Origin: an uncultured Holophagaceae bacterium
GTDB lineage: Bacteria; Acidobacteriota; Holophagae; Holophagales; Holophagaceae
Assembly (NCBI GenBank): GCA_903890595.1
Contig: CAITBU010000007.1
Location: 1 to 13,056 of the forward strand
Direction: 5' to 3'
Length of the DNA stretch: 13,056 bases
Shown here: one piece after another, positions 1-6,500 of the stretch
How the letters are laid out: every line of letters starts with the position of its first letter
How positions within the stretch are numbered: the first letter of the stretch is position 1
The notes under the pieces: model-generated
What the model was told of the DNA's origin: nothing
The model's input: the letters and a program-made list of their open reading frames with translations, nothing else
The model's database searches: none
Program-made: the position numbers and the translations under genes

Positions 1-345
1 GCCGCCATCGGTCCCTACACCCAGGCCCAGATCTCCGGCAACCACCTCTTTACCGCCGGCCAGATCCCCCTGGTGCCCGAGACCATGGAGATGGTCACCG
101 GCAGCATCGAGGCCCAGACGGAGCAGGTCCTCAAGAACCTCACAGCGGTGCTCGTCGCCGCCAGCACCAGCTGGGACCGGGTGGTGAAGACCACCGTCTT
201 CCTCACGGACCTGGGCGACTTCGCCGCCTTCAATGCCGTCTACGCCCGCGTCCTGGGCGACGCCAAGCCCGCCCGCAGCACCGTTCAGGTGGCGGCCCTG
301 CCGCGTGGCGCCAACGTCGAGATCGAGCTCATCGCGGAGGTCTAG
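1..345 (+). CDS. ridA: RidA/YjgF-family enamine/imine deaminase, 5' end outside window
   Basis: The frame is open from base 1 and ends at TAG 343-345, giving 114 visible residues. Compared with the roughly 128-residue family about 13 N-terminal residues are missing, so the start lies before the window. RidA proteins are cytosolic trimers that hydrolyse reactive enamine/imine intermediates released by PLP enzymes. Family marks are visible: GPYTQA near the left edge, FTAGQIPL at fragment residues 17-24, and the C-terminal ARSTVQV...LPRGANVEIELIAEV region. The arginine of ARST (fragment residue 92) corresponds to the substrate-carboxylate-binding Arg105 of E. coli RidA. The first Glu of VEIEL (107) corresponds to Glu120. 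An internal GTG at 73 would cut off conserved sequence and is not the start. The last 30 nt are repeated downstream at 475-504. The next gene is convergent. Confidence 0.93.
   Translation, partial: AAIGPYTQAQISGNHLFTAGQIPLVPETMEMVTGSIEAQTEQVLKNLTAVLVAASTSWDRVVKTTVFLTDLGDFAAFNAVYARVLGDAKPARSTVQVAALPRGANVEIELIAEV
316..345 (+). repeat. 30-nt direct repeat, copy 1 (3' end of ridA)
   Basis: This segment encodes VEIELIAEV plus the TAG stop and is the genuine end of the ridA gene. It matches 475-504 at 28 of 30 positions. Both differences are synonymous third-position changes (GCG/GCT and GAG/GAA). The two copies are offset by 159 nt, a multiple of three. Confidence 0.9.
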
Positions 346-353
346 ACCTCCGC
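334..353. repeat. perfect dyad spanning the ridA stop codon
   Basis: A perfect 20-nt inverted repeat is centred on the TCTAGA that contains the ridA stop codon. As RNA it would form a 7-bp stem (GCGGAGG/CCTCCGC) with a 6-nt loop. Half of it is ridA coding sequence and half is the start of the 129-nt insert. No T-run follows, so it is a weak terminator candidate at best. The second repeat copy at 475-504 does not have this dyad. Confidence 0.6.
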
Positions 354-417
354 CTCTCCATTGGCCGCTGGGCGCTCGGCTTTGCCTCGACGCACGCGGC
401 CCTGGCAGCCCACGAAC

Positions 418-438
418 GCACACGGCATCGCCGTGTGC
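418..438. terminator. strong hairpin in the ridA/PstS-like convergent gap
   Basis: GCACACGGC (418-426) pairs perfectly with GCCGTGTGC (430-438) around a 3-nt ATC loop. It lies between two convergent genes, where a bidirectional transcript end would be expected. No T-tract follows on either strand, so intrinsic termination is uncertain. It may instead be part of a structured repeat element. Confidence 0.45.
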
Positions 439-439
439 T

Positions 440-467
440 CCCACTCGCCTTCGGCTCGCGGAGTGGG
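440..467. terminator. second hairpin in the ridA/PstS-like convergent gap
   Basis: CCCACTC (440-446) pairs with GAGTGGG (461-467). Inside the loop GCC (447-449) can pair with GGC (453-455) around TTC. Together with the hairpin two bases upstream it forms a tandem stem-loop block between convergent genes. There is no T-tract on either side. Confidence 0.4.
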
Positions 468-474
468 GCCCCCT

Positions 475-504
475 GTCGAGATCGAGCTCATCGCTGAAGT
501 CTAG
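475..504 (+). repeat. 30-nt direct repeat, copy 2 (orphan ridA 3' end)
   Basis: This is a second copy of the ridA tail, again encoding VEIELIAEV and TAG in the same reading frame as ridA but with no gene body in front of it. Similarity upstream of base 475 is at most marginal. It lies 7 nt beyond the stop of the convergent PstS-like gene. It is either a target duplication or the leftover end of a deleted second ridA copy. Confidence 0.8.
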
Positions 505-510
505 CCTCGC

Positions 511-1491
511 TCAGTTGCTCCGCAGGCGCTTGCGGTACATCTGGGCGATGTCGGCGGGCAGGGGGAAGATGGACGCCTGCGTAACAGCTGTCTGGCCCTC
601 CTGCGAGAACACGAAGGTCAGGAACTCGTAGAGGGGCGTCGGCACGGGCGTTCCGGGCGCCCGGTTGAGGTAGAAGTAGTAGGTCCGAGCCAGGGGATAG
701 CGACCGGAGACGACGTTCTCCTGGTTGGGTGGCACCGCGTCCTTGGTCTGCAGCGGCGCCACTGCCAGCACCTTGTTGTGGGTGAGCCAGTTGGAGAGCG
801 TGGCGATGCCGATGCCAGCGGCGTCCGTCATCACGCCCTCAGCGATACCGGGCCAGTCCAGGGTGTCTCGCACCGAGGGGGAGAACGTCCCCTTGAGCAG
901 CAGCAGGTCCCGGATGGTGCCCCGAGCGGCGGTACCCTCGGCGCGCATGTAGGGATGGATGGGGCGGGCGGCGTAGTCACCCCGCACCCCCAGGTCACCC
1001 CAGGTCTCCACCGGCTGGCCCTTGCGGAACCCGGCGTTGTGGGTGGTGGAGTACACCGCATCCAGCTGATCCATGCCGATGTCGCGGATGGGGTTGCCCT
1101 TGTTCACGAACACGATGAACGCATCGAAGCAGACCACCAGCTTGGTGGGGGGATAGCCGAACTTCTTTTCGAAGGCTTGGTGCTCGGCTGGCGAGAGCTC
1201 CCGGGGCAGGTGGATCATTTCGACCACGCCATCCATCAGGGCCTTCACGGAGATGGTCGACAGGGTCTGGGTCACCTTGAACCGCGCCTTGGGCTGGACC
1301 GCCAGGAAGCCGAGCTTCCACTCCTCCCACACATCGGTCAGGGAGTCGGAGCCGACGCACTCGATGGTGGCGTCGAGGGACTTTGTGGACGAATAGGGCG
1401 GCAGGTTGGGGTCCACCTTGGGTGCGTACTGGACCACCCCCTGCCCAAGGAGCAGGGTGCTGGTGATGGCGGCAAACAGGAAAGCGCGCAT
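511..1491 (-). CDS. PstS-like periplasmic substrate-binding protein
   Basis: The 326-residue product has a signal peptide (hydrophobic residues 3-19) and the fold signature of phosphate ABC-transporter binding proteins (PBP-like, PstS family). It shows an N-terminal ECVGSDSLTDVWEEW (44-58), a hinge strand LVVCFDAFIVFVNKGNPI (118-135), and a loop AEGTAARGTIRDLL (184-197) in the place of the usual SGTR segment. The first ligand loop is atypical. Where PstS proteins have a Gly-Ser-Gly-rich turn and SR.L, this one has LSTIS (77-81) and LPREL (95-99), so the ligand may not be phosphate. No pstC/A/B genes are adjacent. The ATG is preceded by GAGGAG about 5 nt upstream. Its promoter probably lies in the AT-rich island around 1560-1595. 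A transport role is inferred from the family; it could also be a solitary phosphate-sensing or scavenging protein. Confidence 0.8.
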   Translation of the reverse strand: MRAFLFAAITSTLLLGQGVVQYAPKVDPNLPPYSSTKSLDATIECVGSDSLTDVWEEWKLGFLAVQPKARFKVTQTLSTISVKALMDGVVEMIHLPRELSPAEHQAFEKKFGYPPTKLVVCFDAFIVFVNKGNPIRDIGMDQLDAVYSTTHNAGFRKGQPVETWGDLGVRGDYAARPIHPYMRAEGTAARGTIRDLLLLKGTFSPSVRDTLDWPGIAEGVMTDAAGIGIATLSNWLTHNKVLAVAPLQTKDAVPPNQENVVSGRYPLARTYYFYLNRAPGTPVPTPLYEFLTFVFSQEGQTAVTQASIFPLPADIAQMYRKRLRSN

Positions 1492-1677
1492 GGAGGCTCC
1501 TCGGGGGGAGGGAAGGGATCCTAGCGGGGCAGAGCTCCGGGGGATGGTGAAAGGTAAGGTGATTCTAGTAGGATCCGGGCAATATAATCCTAATTGACCT
1601 CAGGGGCACCAGAGAGTCCCGGGGCCGAAACCTTCACTCGGGGTGGCGGAATGGACCTTCGGCAGATGCCAGGATGC
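1492..1677. other. intergenic region with an AT-rich promoter-like island
   Basis: This 186-nt gap lies between two minus-strand genes. Positions 1560-1597 form an AT-rich island in otherwise GC-rich DNA. On the minus strand it offers a TAGAAT hexamer (plus-strand ATTCTA at 1562-1567) about 70 nt upstream of the PstS-like start. On the plus strand it holds a perfect TATAAT at 1583-1588. Neither has a good -35 hexamer at 16-18 nt. No hairpin terminator for the upstream gene and no convincing small gene were seen. Confidence 0.35.
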
Positions 1678-2151
1678 TCAGCCCTCTTCGGTTTCGCCGA
1701 TGTCTTCTTCCACGGCTTCCCAGCGGTTTCGGGCCTGCAGCAGCGGGTCCTCCAGCTGGGCCAAAAATCTAGACATGCGCGGTCCCCAAGGGGAATCTCC
1801 CACCCGGCCCCCGGCGAGATGGGGCAGCAGGTCCGCCGGCGCTTCCTCCAGACAGAGTTGGGTGAGGATCAGGCTCTGCCGGTAGCTCTCTCCCACGGGC
1901 GTCAGGTTGGCCGCCAGGGTCTCCAGTACCTCCGCCAAGGGCGCGCCCGCAGGCAGGGCGGCGGCCTCCGCCTCGAGCACCTCCACGGTCTTCAGGCGGG
2001 CCGTGAGGAGCTTCAGGTGCAGCCGCTCCAGGTCCCGGCGCACAGCCCCAGAGGCCAGGGCGTAGGCCGCATCCTCCAGGTGGGGATGGAGCTTCCTGAA
2101 GAGTATGGAAAGGGCCGCTTCTGCGGGGGCCATCGGAATTTCCGGATTCAT
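1678..2151 (-). CDS. uncharacterised helical protein
   Basis: This 157-residue protein matches no family I recognise. It is rich in Leu, Ala and Glu and is predicted to be almost entirely helical. It has no signal peptide, membrane segment or cysteine pair (one Cys only), so it is probably cytosolic. The middle (about residues 38-65) could form an amphipathic or coiled-coil helix, and the C-terminus is acidic (EAVEEDIGETEEG). I preferred this frame over the overlapping plus-strand frames because those translate to Gly/Arg/Gln/His-rich sequence typical of shadow frames. The ATG at 2151 has GAGG about 9 nt upstream. A second Met at residue 7 is an alternative start. The gene is divergent from the Hpt gene 71 nt away, which hints at, but does not show, shared regulation or a signalling partnership. 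Confidence 0.6.
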   Translation of the reverse strand: MNPEIPMAPAEAALSILFRKLHPHLEDAAYALASGAVRRDLERLHLKLLTARLKTVEVLEAEAAALPAGAPLAEVLETLAANLTPVGESYRQSLILTQLCLEEAPADLLPHLAGGRVGDSPWGPRMSRFLAQLEDPLLQARNRWEAVEEDIGETEEG

Positions 2152-2166
2152 GGGTACCAGCCTCGT

Positions 2167-2208
2167 GCATCCCGTTGGACGAATGGGATTGCATACCCCA
2201 GCATGGGG
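2167..2208. promoter_or_regulatory. dyads in the divergent gap before the Hpt gene
   Basis: An imperfect inverted repeat TCCCGTT (2170-2176) / AATGGGA (2182-2188) lies in the 71-nt gap between two divergent genes. It is followed by a small perfect stem CCCCA (2196-2200) / TGGGG (2204-2208). The first could be an operator and the second lies just before the Hpt ribosome-binding site. No clear sigma-70 hexamers are visible. The call rests on symmetry and position only. Confidence 0.25.
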
Positions 2209-2222
2209 CCAGGGAGCCAGTC

Positions 2223-2585
2223 ATGACAGCCTCGGATCTGCTCGACGCCGTAACCCTCCACAACCTGGTGGAACTGGACGACGGCGGCTGCGGCCTGCTG
2301 GCGGAGATGATCGACATCTTTCGGGATGACACCCCCCACCGCATCCAGGACATCCTGGCCGCCAGCGCCGCTGGGGATGCCGAGTCTCTGTCCCGGGCGG
2401 CCCATGCCCTGAAGGGCGGCGCCGGTGCCCTGGGCGCCCGGGCCCTGCGGTTCCTGGCGGCGGACCTGGAGGCCCTGGGCCTCAGCGCAGTCCCCGCCGC
2501 CGACCTGCCCGCCCGCCTGGAGACCTGCTTCCAGGAGTCCCTCGCCGCCCTGGAGGCCTACCTCGCAACCATCAAGGGGGCCTGA
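2223..2585 (+). CDS. stand-alone Hpt (histidine phosphotransfer) domain protein
   Basis: The 120-residue product is a single Hpt four-helix domain, the intermediate that passes phosphate between response-regulator receiver domains in multistep phosphorelays in the cytoplasm. The phosphorylatable histidine is His61 in the motif AAHALKGGAGALGA (59-72), matching the HxLKG..xxLGA family consensus. Helices around it (22-36 and 88-117) complete the bundle. I chose the ATG at 2223 because AGGGAG sits 6 nt upstream and the family fold begins right after it. A longer frame from 2175 adds 16 unrelated residues and no ribosome-binding site. No histidine kinase or receiver gene is in the window, so its partners are elsewhere. 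The stop is 5 nt from the stop of the convergent transglycosylase gene. Confidence 0.88.
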   Translation: MTASDLLDAVTLHNLVELDDGGCGLLAEMIDIFRDDTPHRIQDILAASAAGDAESLSRAAHALKGGAGALGARALRFLAADLEALGLSAVPAADLPARLETCFQESLAALEAYLATIKGA

Positions 2586-2590
2586 AGTCC

Positions 2591-3430
2591 TCAAGGAGCC
2601 CCGAAGGGTTTCACGCCGGGGGTGCCTTTGGGTGGGGGCTGGTCGCTGATCTGGATGCGGCCGTTGGCGTCGGTCCACTGGTAGATGCGGTTGGCGGCCT
2701 GCTCCTGCGGGGTGGGCTCCGGCACGGTGCGCTGCTCGTCCACCTTGAAGCCGCCCCGTCCCTTCTGGAGGGCCACCATGCTGCCCGCCAGCTTGGGATC
2801 TGGCTGCACGGCCCGGCGCCGGTAGAGGTCGAGGACCCGGGGCACGTAGGCCCGGGTCTCCCGGAAAGGCGGGATGCCCTTGTAGCGATTCACCGCACCC
2901 TCGCCGGCGTTGTAGGCGGCCACCACCTTGGTCAGGTCGCCCTCGTAGTAGCTGTGGAGCCACTTCAGGTACTTCACGCCGCCCGTGATGTTCTGCCGGG
3001 GATCGAAGGGGTCCAGGACGCCGAAGCGCGCAGCAGTGGAAGGCATGAGCTGCATGAGGCCCAGGGCTCCAGCGCGGGAGCGGGCCCGGTAGTTGAAGGC
3101 GCTCTCCGCTTGGATCACCGCCCGGGCCAGGTGGGTGTCCACGCCCTCTGCCTGGGTGATCTCGTCCACCATCGCAATGAGCTCAGGGCTCTTCAGGGCG
3201 CGGGCCATCTCGGTGACCGTCACCGCCAGCCGCACCTTGCCCACGCCCACGCTCTTGAGGGTCAGGCCCTGCCCCTTCATGTAGCTGGGCGGGAGGTTGT
3301 TGATGACGAGGCCGCCCTGCTTGTCGTAGTAGGTGTAGAGGTAGGTGGTGCCTGGCTTCACGGCAGACCTCGGCGACCCGGCCGAGAGGGCCAGGGCAGC
3401 GAGGGCAAGGGTCAGGGCTGGGCGAAACAT
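2591..3430 (-). CDS. secreted lytic transglycosylase (SLT domain) with DUF4124-like ends
   Basis: This 279-residue protein has a signal peptide (about 1-22) and a family 1 lytic transglycosylase domain (about 85-205). It cleaves the MurNAc-GlcNAc bond of peptidoglycan in the periplasm, forming 1,6-anhydro ends. The catalytic Glu is E109 in AVIQAESAFN. The classical GALGLMQLMPSTA motif is at 121-133 and AAYNAGEGAV at 171-180. Two short segments resemble each other and DUF4124: YTYYDKQGGLVINNLPP (32-48) after the signal peptide and IYQWTDANGRIQISDQPPP (249-267) near the end. They flank the enzyme domain as possible wall- or ligand-binding pieces. There is no clear Shine-Dalgarno before the ATG at 3430. 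A TATCAT hexamer (plus-strand ATGATA, 3440-3445) lies very close to the start, so the transcript may have a very short leader. Confidence 0.9.
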   Translation of the reverse strand: MFRPALTLALAALALSAGSPRSAVKPGTTYLYTYYDKQGGLVINNLPPSYMKGQGLTLKSVGVGKVRLAVTVTEMARALKSPELIAMVDEITQAEGVDTHLARAVIQAESAFNYRARSRAGALGLMQLMPSTAARFGVLDPFDPRQNITGGVKYLKWLHSYYEGDLTKVVAAYNAGEGAVNRYKGIPPFRETRAYVPRVLDLYRRRAVQPDPKLAGSMVALQKGRGGFKVDEQRTVPEPTPQEQAANRIYQWTDANGRIQISDQPPPKGTPGVKPFGAP

Positions 3431-3498
3431 GGAAGGACCATGATACGCCGACGAAGGCCGAGGGCTCCATCGAGCGGCGTGCGTGGCATAAGCTCCTC

Positions 3499-3550
3499 GT
3501 CGGGTCCCGGCTTCGTGGAGGACATTAAGTCCTCCACTTCGCCAGCCGAC
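3499..3550. terminator. long interrupted hairpin just downstream of icmF
   Basis: GTGGAGGAC (3515-3523) pairs perfectly with GTCCTCCAC (3529-3537) around ATTAA. The stem continues outward through GGC (3509-3511)/GCC (3541-3543) and GTCGG (3499-3503)/CCGAC (3546-3550), with internal loops. The structure starts 6 nt after the icmF stop codon and precedes the transglycosylase gene on the same strand. This fits a transcript end or mRNA-stabilising 3' structure. There is no T-tract on the minus strand after the stem, so factor-independent termination is uncertain. Confidence 0.5.
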
Positions 3551-3556
3551 GGTCGC

Positions 3557-6500
3557 TTACATGTTCCTTCTGTACTGCCCGCCCACTTCGTAGAGGGCCT
3601 GGCTGATCTGGCCGAGGCTGCAGACCTTGGCGGCGTCCAGCAGCTCCTCAAAGAGGTTGCCGCCGCCCTGCGCCACGTCCTTGAGGCGCGCCAGGGCGGC
3701 CGGGGAGCGGTGGGCATTGCGGGCGTGGAAGGCGGCCAGGTTGTCGATCTGCTGCTGCTTCTCCGCCTCGGTGCTGCGGATCAGCTCGGGCTTCCCAGCG
3801 GGCGGGGGATCAGGGTTCAGGAAGGTGTTCACGCCCACGATGGGCAGCTCCCCGCTGTGCTTGAGGTGCTCGTAGTGCATGGACTCTTCCTGGATCTTGC
3901 CGCGCTGGTACATGGTCTCCATGGCGCCCAGCACGCCGCCCCGGTCAGCGATGCGGCGGAACTCGGCCAGCACGGCCTCTTCCACCAGCTCTGTCATCTG
4001 CTCGATGAGGTAGGCACCCTGTAGCGGGTTCTCGTTCTTGGCCCCGCCCAGCTCCCGGTTGATGATGAGCTGGATGGCGATGGCCCGGCGGACGCTGGCC
4101 TCGGTGGGGGTGGTGATGGCCTCGTCGTAGGCGTTGGTGTGCAGGCTGTTGCAGTTGTCGTAGATGGCATAGAGAGCCTGGAGCGTGGTGCGGATGTCGT
4201 TGAAGTCGATCTCCTGGGCGTGCAGGGAGCGGCCCGAGGTCTGGATGTGGTACTTGAGCTTCTGGCTGCGGTCATTGGCGCCGTAGCGCTCCTTCATGGC
4301 CACGGCCCAGATGCGCCGCGCCACCCGGCCGATGACGCTGTACTCGGCGTCGAGGCCGTTGCTGAAGAAGAAGGACAGGTTCGGCGCAAAGTCGTCGATG
4401 TGCATGCCCCGGGAGAGGTAGTACTCCACGAAGGTGAACCCGTTGGCCAGGGTGAAAGCCAGCTGGCTGATGGGGTTCGCCCCGGCCTCGGCGATGTGGT
4501 AGCCGCTGATGCTCACGGAATAGAAGTTGCGGACCTTCTCCTGGATGAAGGTCTGCTGGATGTCGCCCATGACCTTGAGGCTGAACTCGGCGCTGAAGAT
4601 GCAGGTGTTCTGGGCCTGGTCTTCCTTGAGGATGTCGGCCTGCACGGTGCCGCGCACGGTCTGCAGGGCCTCGGTGCGCACCTTGGCATAGACGTCCGGA
4701 GGCAGCACTTCGGCGGCGGAGGCGCCCAGCAGGGCGAGACCCAGGCCGTCGTTGCCCTCGGGCAGACCACCCTCGTAGCAGGGCCGGGGCACGCCCAGAG
4801 CGGCGCACTCGGCATCCACGCGGGCCACCGCGGCCTCCAGCTGGCCATGCTCTCGTAGCCACTGCTCGGCCTTCTGGTCCATGGCCGCATTGAGGAAGAA
4901 GGCCAGCATCGTGGGCGCAGGGCCGTTGATGGTCATGCTGACGCTGGTGGTGGGGCAGAGCAGGTCGAAGCCCGAGTAGAGCTTCTTGGCATCGTCCACG
5001 GTGCACACGGATACGCCGCTGTTGCCGATCTTGCCGAAGATGTCGGGGCGGACGTGGGGGTCTTCGCCGTAGAGGGTCACGCTGTCAAAGGCCGTGCTGA
5101 GGCGCACAGCGGGCTGGCCCTTGCTGACGAAGTGGAAGCGCTTGTTGGTGCGCTCGGGGGTGCCTTCACCGGCGAACATGCGGGTGGGGTCCTCGCCGGT
5201 GCGCTTGTACTCGAAGACGCCGCCCGTATACGGGAAGCGGCCCGGCAGGTTCTCCAGCAGCTGCCAGCGCAGCAGGTCCGACCAGCCCGTGAAGGAGGGC
5301 AGGGCCACCTTGGGGATCATGGAGCCACTCAGGGATACGGTGTAGTTGGCGGTGCGGATCTCCTTGCCCCGGACCACGTAGATGTTTTCGGGCTCGGTGT
5401 AGCAGCGCTTCACGCCAGCCCAGTCGTGGATCAGCCGGCGGCTCTCGGCGTGGAGCTCGCCCAGGTGCTCCTGGTAGCGCTGACGCAGCACCAGCAGGGC
5501 CAAGCCCTGGTCCCCTTCGCCGCGTTCGGTGAGGTGGGCCACGTCATAGAAGGTCCCGGCGGGCGGCACCTTGTCGCCCAGCACCTGCAGGCTGGTCCAG
5601 AGGGCGTGGGCCGCCTCAGCGGTATCGGCTTGGCGACCGGCCCAGGCCTTGTAGCTCTGCACGGTGTCGGCGATCTCCGCCAGGTAGCGCACCCGGGCGG
5701 GCGGGATGATGGCGGCCTGCTTGGGGGGCGTGGGTGCGGCCACCAGCTGGGTGACCCAGCCGGCACCGGTACGCTCCGACAGCAGGCGCATCAGGCTCAC
5801 GAAGAGCCAGTCGGTGGCGGGGTCATTGAACTGGCTGGCGCAAGTGGCGAAGACCGGCATCTCCTCGAGGGGAACGTCAAAGGCCTTCCGTGCCCGCTGG
5901 ACCTGCTTGCGCACATCCCGCAGGGCATCTTCGGCACCGCGCTTGTCGGCCTTGTTCAGCACCACCAGGTCGGCGAAATCCAGCATGTCGATCTTCTCAA
6001 GCTGGCTGGCGGCGCCATACTCCGGCGTCATCACGTACATGGAGAGATCCACCAGATCCGCAATTTCGCTATCGCTCTGGCCGATGCCGGCGGTCTCCAC
6101 AATCACCAGGTCGTACCCGGCATCGCGGGCCGCGCCGATGCTGGCAGACAGGGCCTCGCTGGTGGCGCGGTGAGCGGCACCCCGGGTAGCCAGGCTGCGC
6201 ATGAAGACGCGGTCCCGAAGCTCCGGGTGGTAGAGGGAGTTCATGCGGATGCGGTCGCCCAGCAGGGCGCCGCCGGTCTTGCGCTTGGTGGGATCCACGC
6301 TGAGTACAGCCACCTGCTTGTCGGGGAAGTCCACCAGGAAGCGGCGCAGCAGCTCATCGATGAGGGAGGACTTGCCGGCGCCGCCGGTCCCGGTGATGCC
6401 GAGCACGGCCTGGGCCGTACCCTTGGCGGCAGGCCGACTGCCAGCGGTCTGCTGGCCCTCGGCCAGCTCGATCTCGGTGATGCGCCGGGCCAGGGCATGG

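Larger units (their letters stand above)
346..474. repeat. 129-nt hairpin-rich insert between two copies of the ridA 3' end
   Basis: This non-coding-looking segment is bracketed by 30-nt direct repeats. It contains at least three inverted repeats: GGCCGC 363-368 with GCGGCC 396-401; a 9-bp stem at 418-438; and a 7-bp stem at 440-467. Its ends do not form obvious matching terminal inverted repeats. It has no stop codon in the ridA frame, so reading past the ridA TAG continues to a second TAG at 502-504. That is not improbable in DNA this GC-rich. It may be a dispersed intergenic repeat or miniature mobile element whose insertion duplicated its target, or the remnant of a duplicated ridA end. 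The sequence alone does not decide between these. Confidence 0.45.

Noticed and set aside
418..467. Hairpin block as a CRISPR array or tRNA remnant
   Set aside because: The stems differ from each other and there are no regularly spaced direct repeats. No cloverleaf or CCA end can be drawn.
233..631. Plus-strand open frame of 132 codons through the ridA/PstS-like gap
   Set aside because: It overlaps ridA out of frame and crosses the hairpin block. It has a Ser/Arg/Pro-rich translation and no ribosome-binding site.
778..1524. Plus-strand open frame of 248 codons opposite the PstS-like gene
   Set aside because: The translation is rich in Gly, His and Gln, typical of a shadow. The opposite strand has a signal peptide and binding-protein motifs.
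1594..2226. Plus-strand open frame of 210 codons, just after a perfect TATAAT
   Set aside because: It begins with TTG without a ribosome-binding site and translates to Gly/Arg/Gln-rich sequence. The minus-strand frame looks more protein-like. Only a non-coding antisense transcript remains conceivable.
2954..4024. Plus-strand open frame of 356 codons across the transglycosylase and the end of icmF
   Set aside because: It runs antisense across two well-supported genes and their gap, with a low-complexity translation and no recognisable motif.
4139..4858. Plus-strand open frame of 239 codons inside icmF
   Set aside because: Antisense shadow of the catalytic domain of icmF; no independent start signal.
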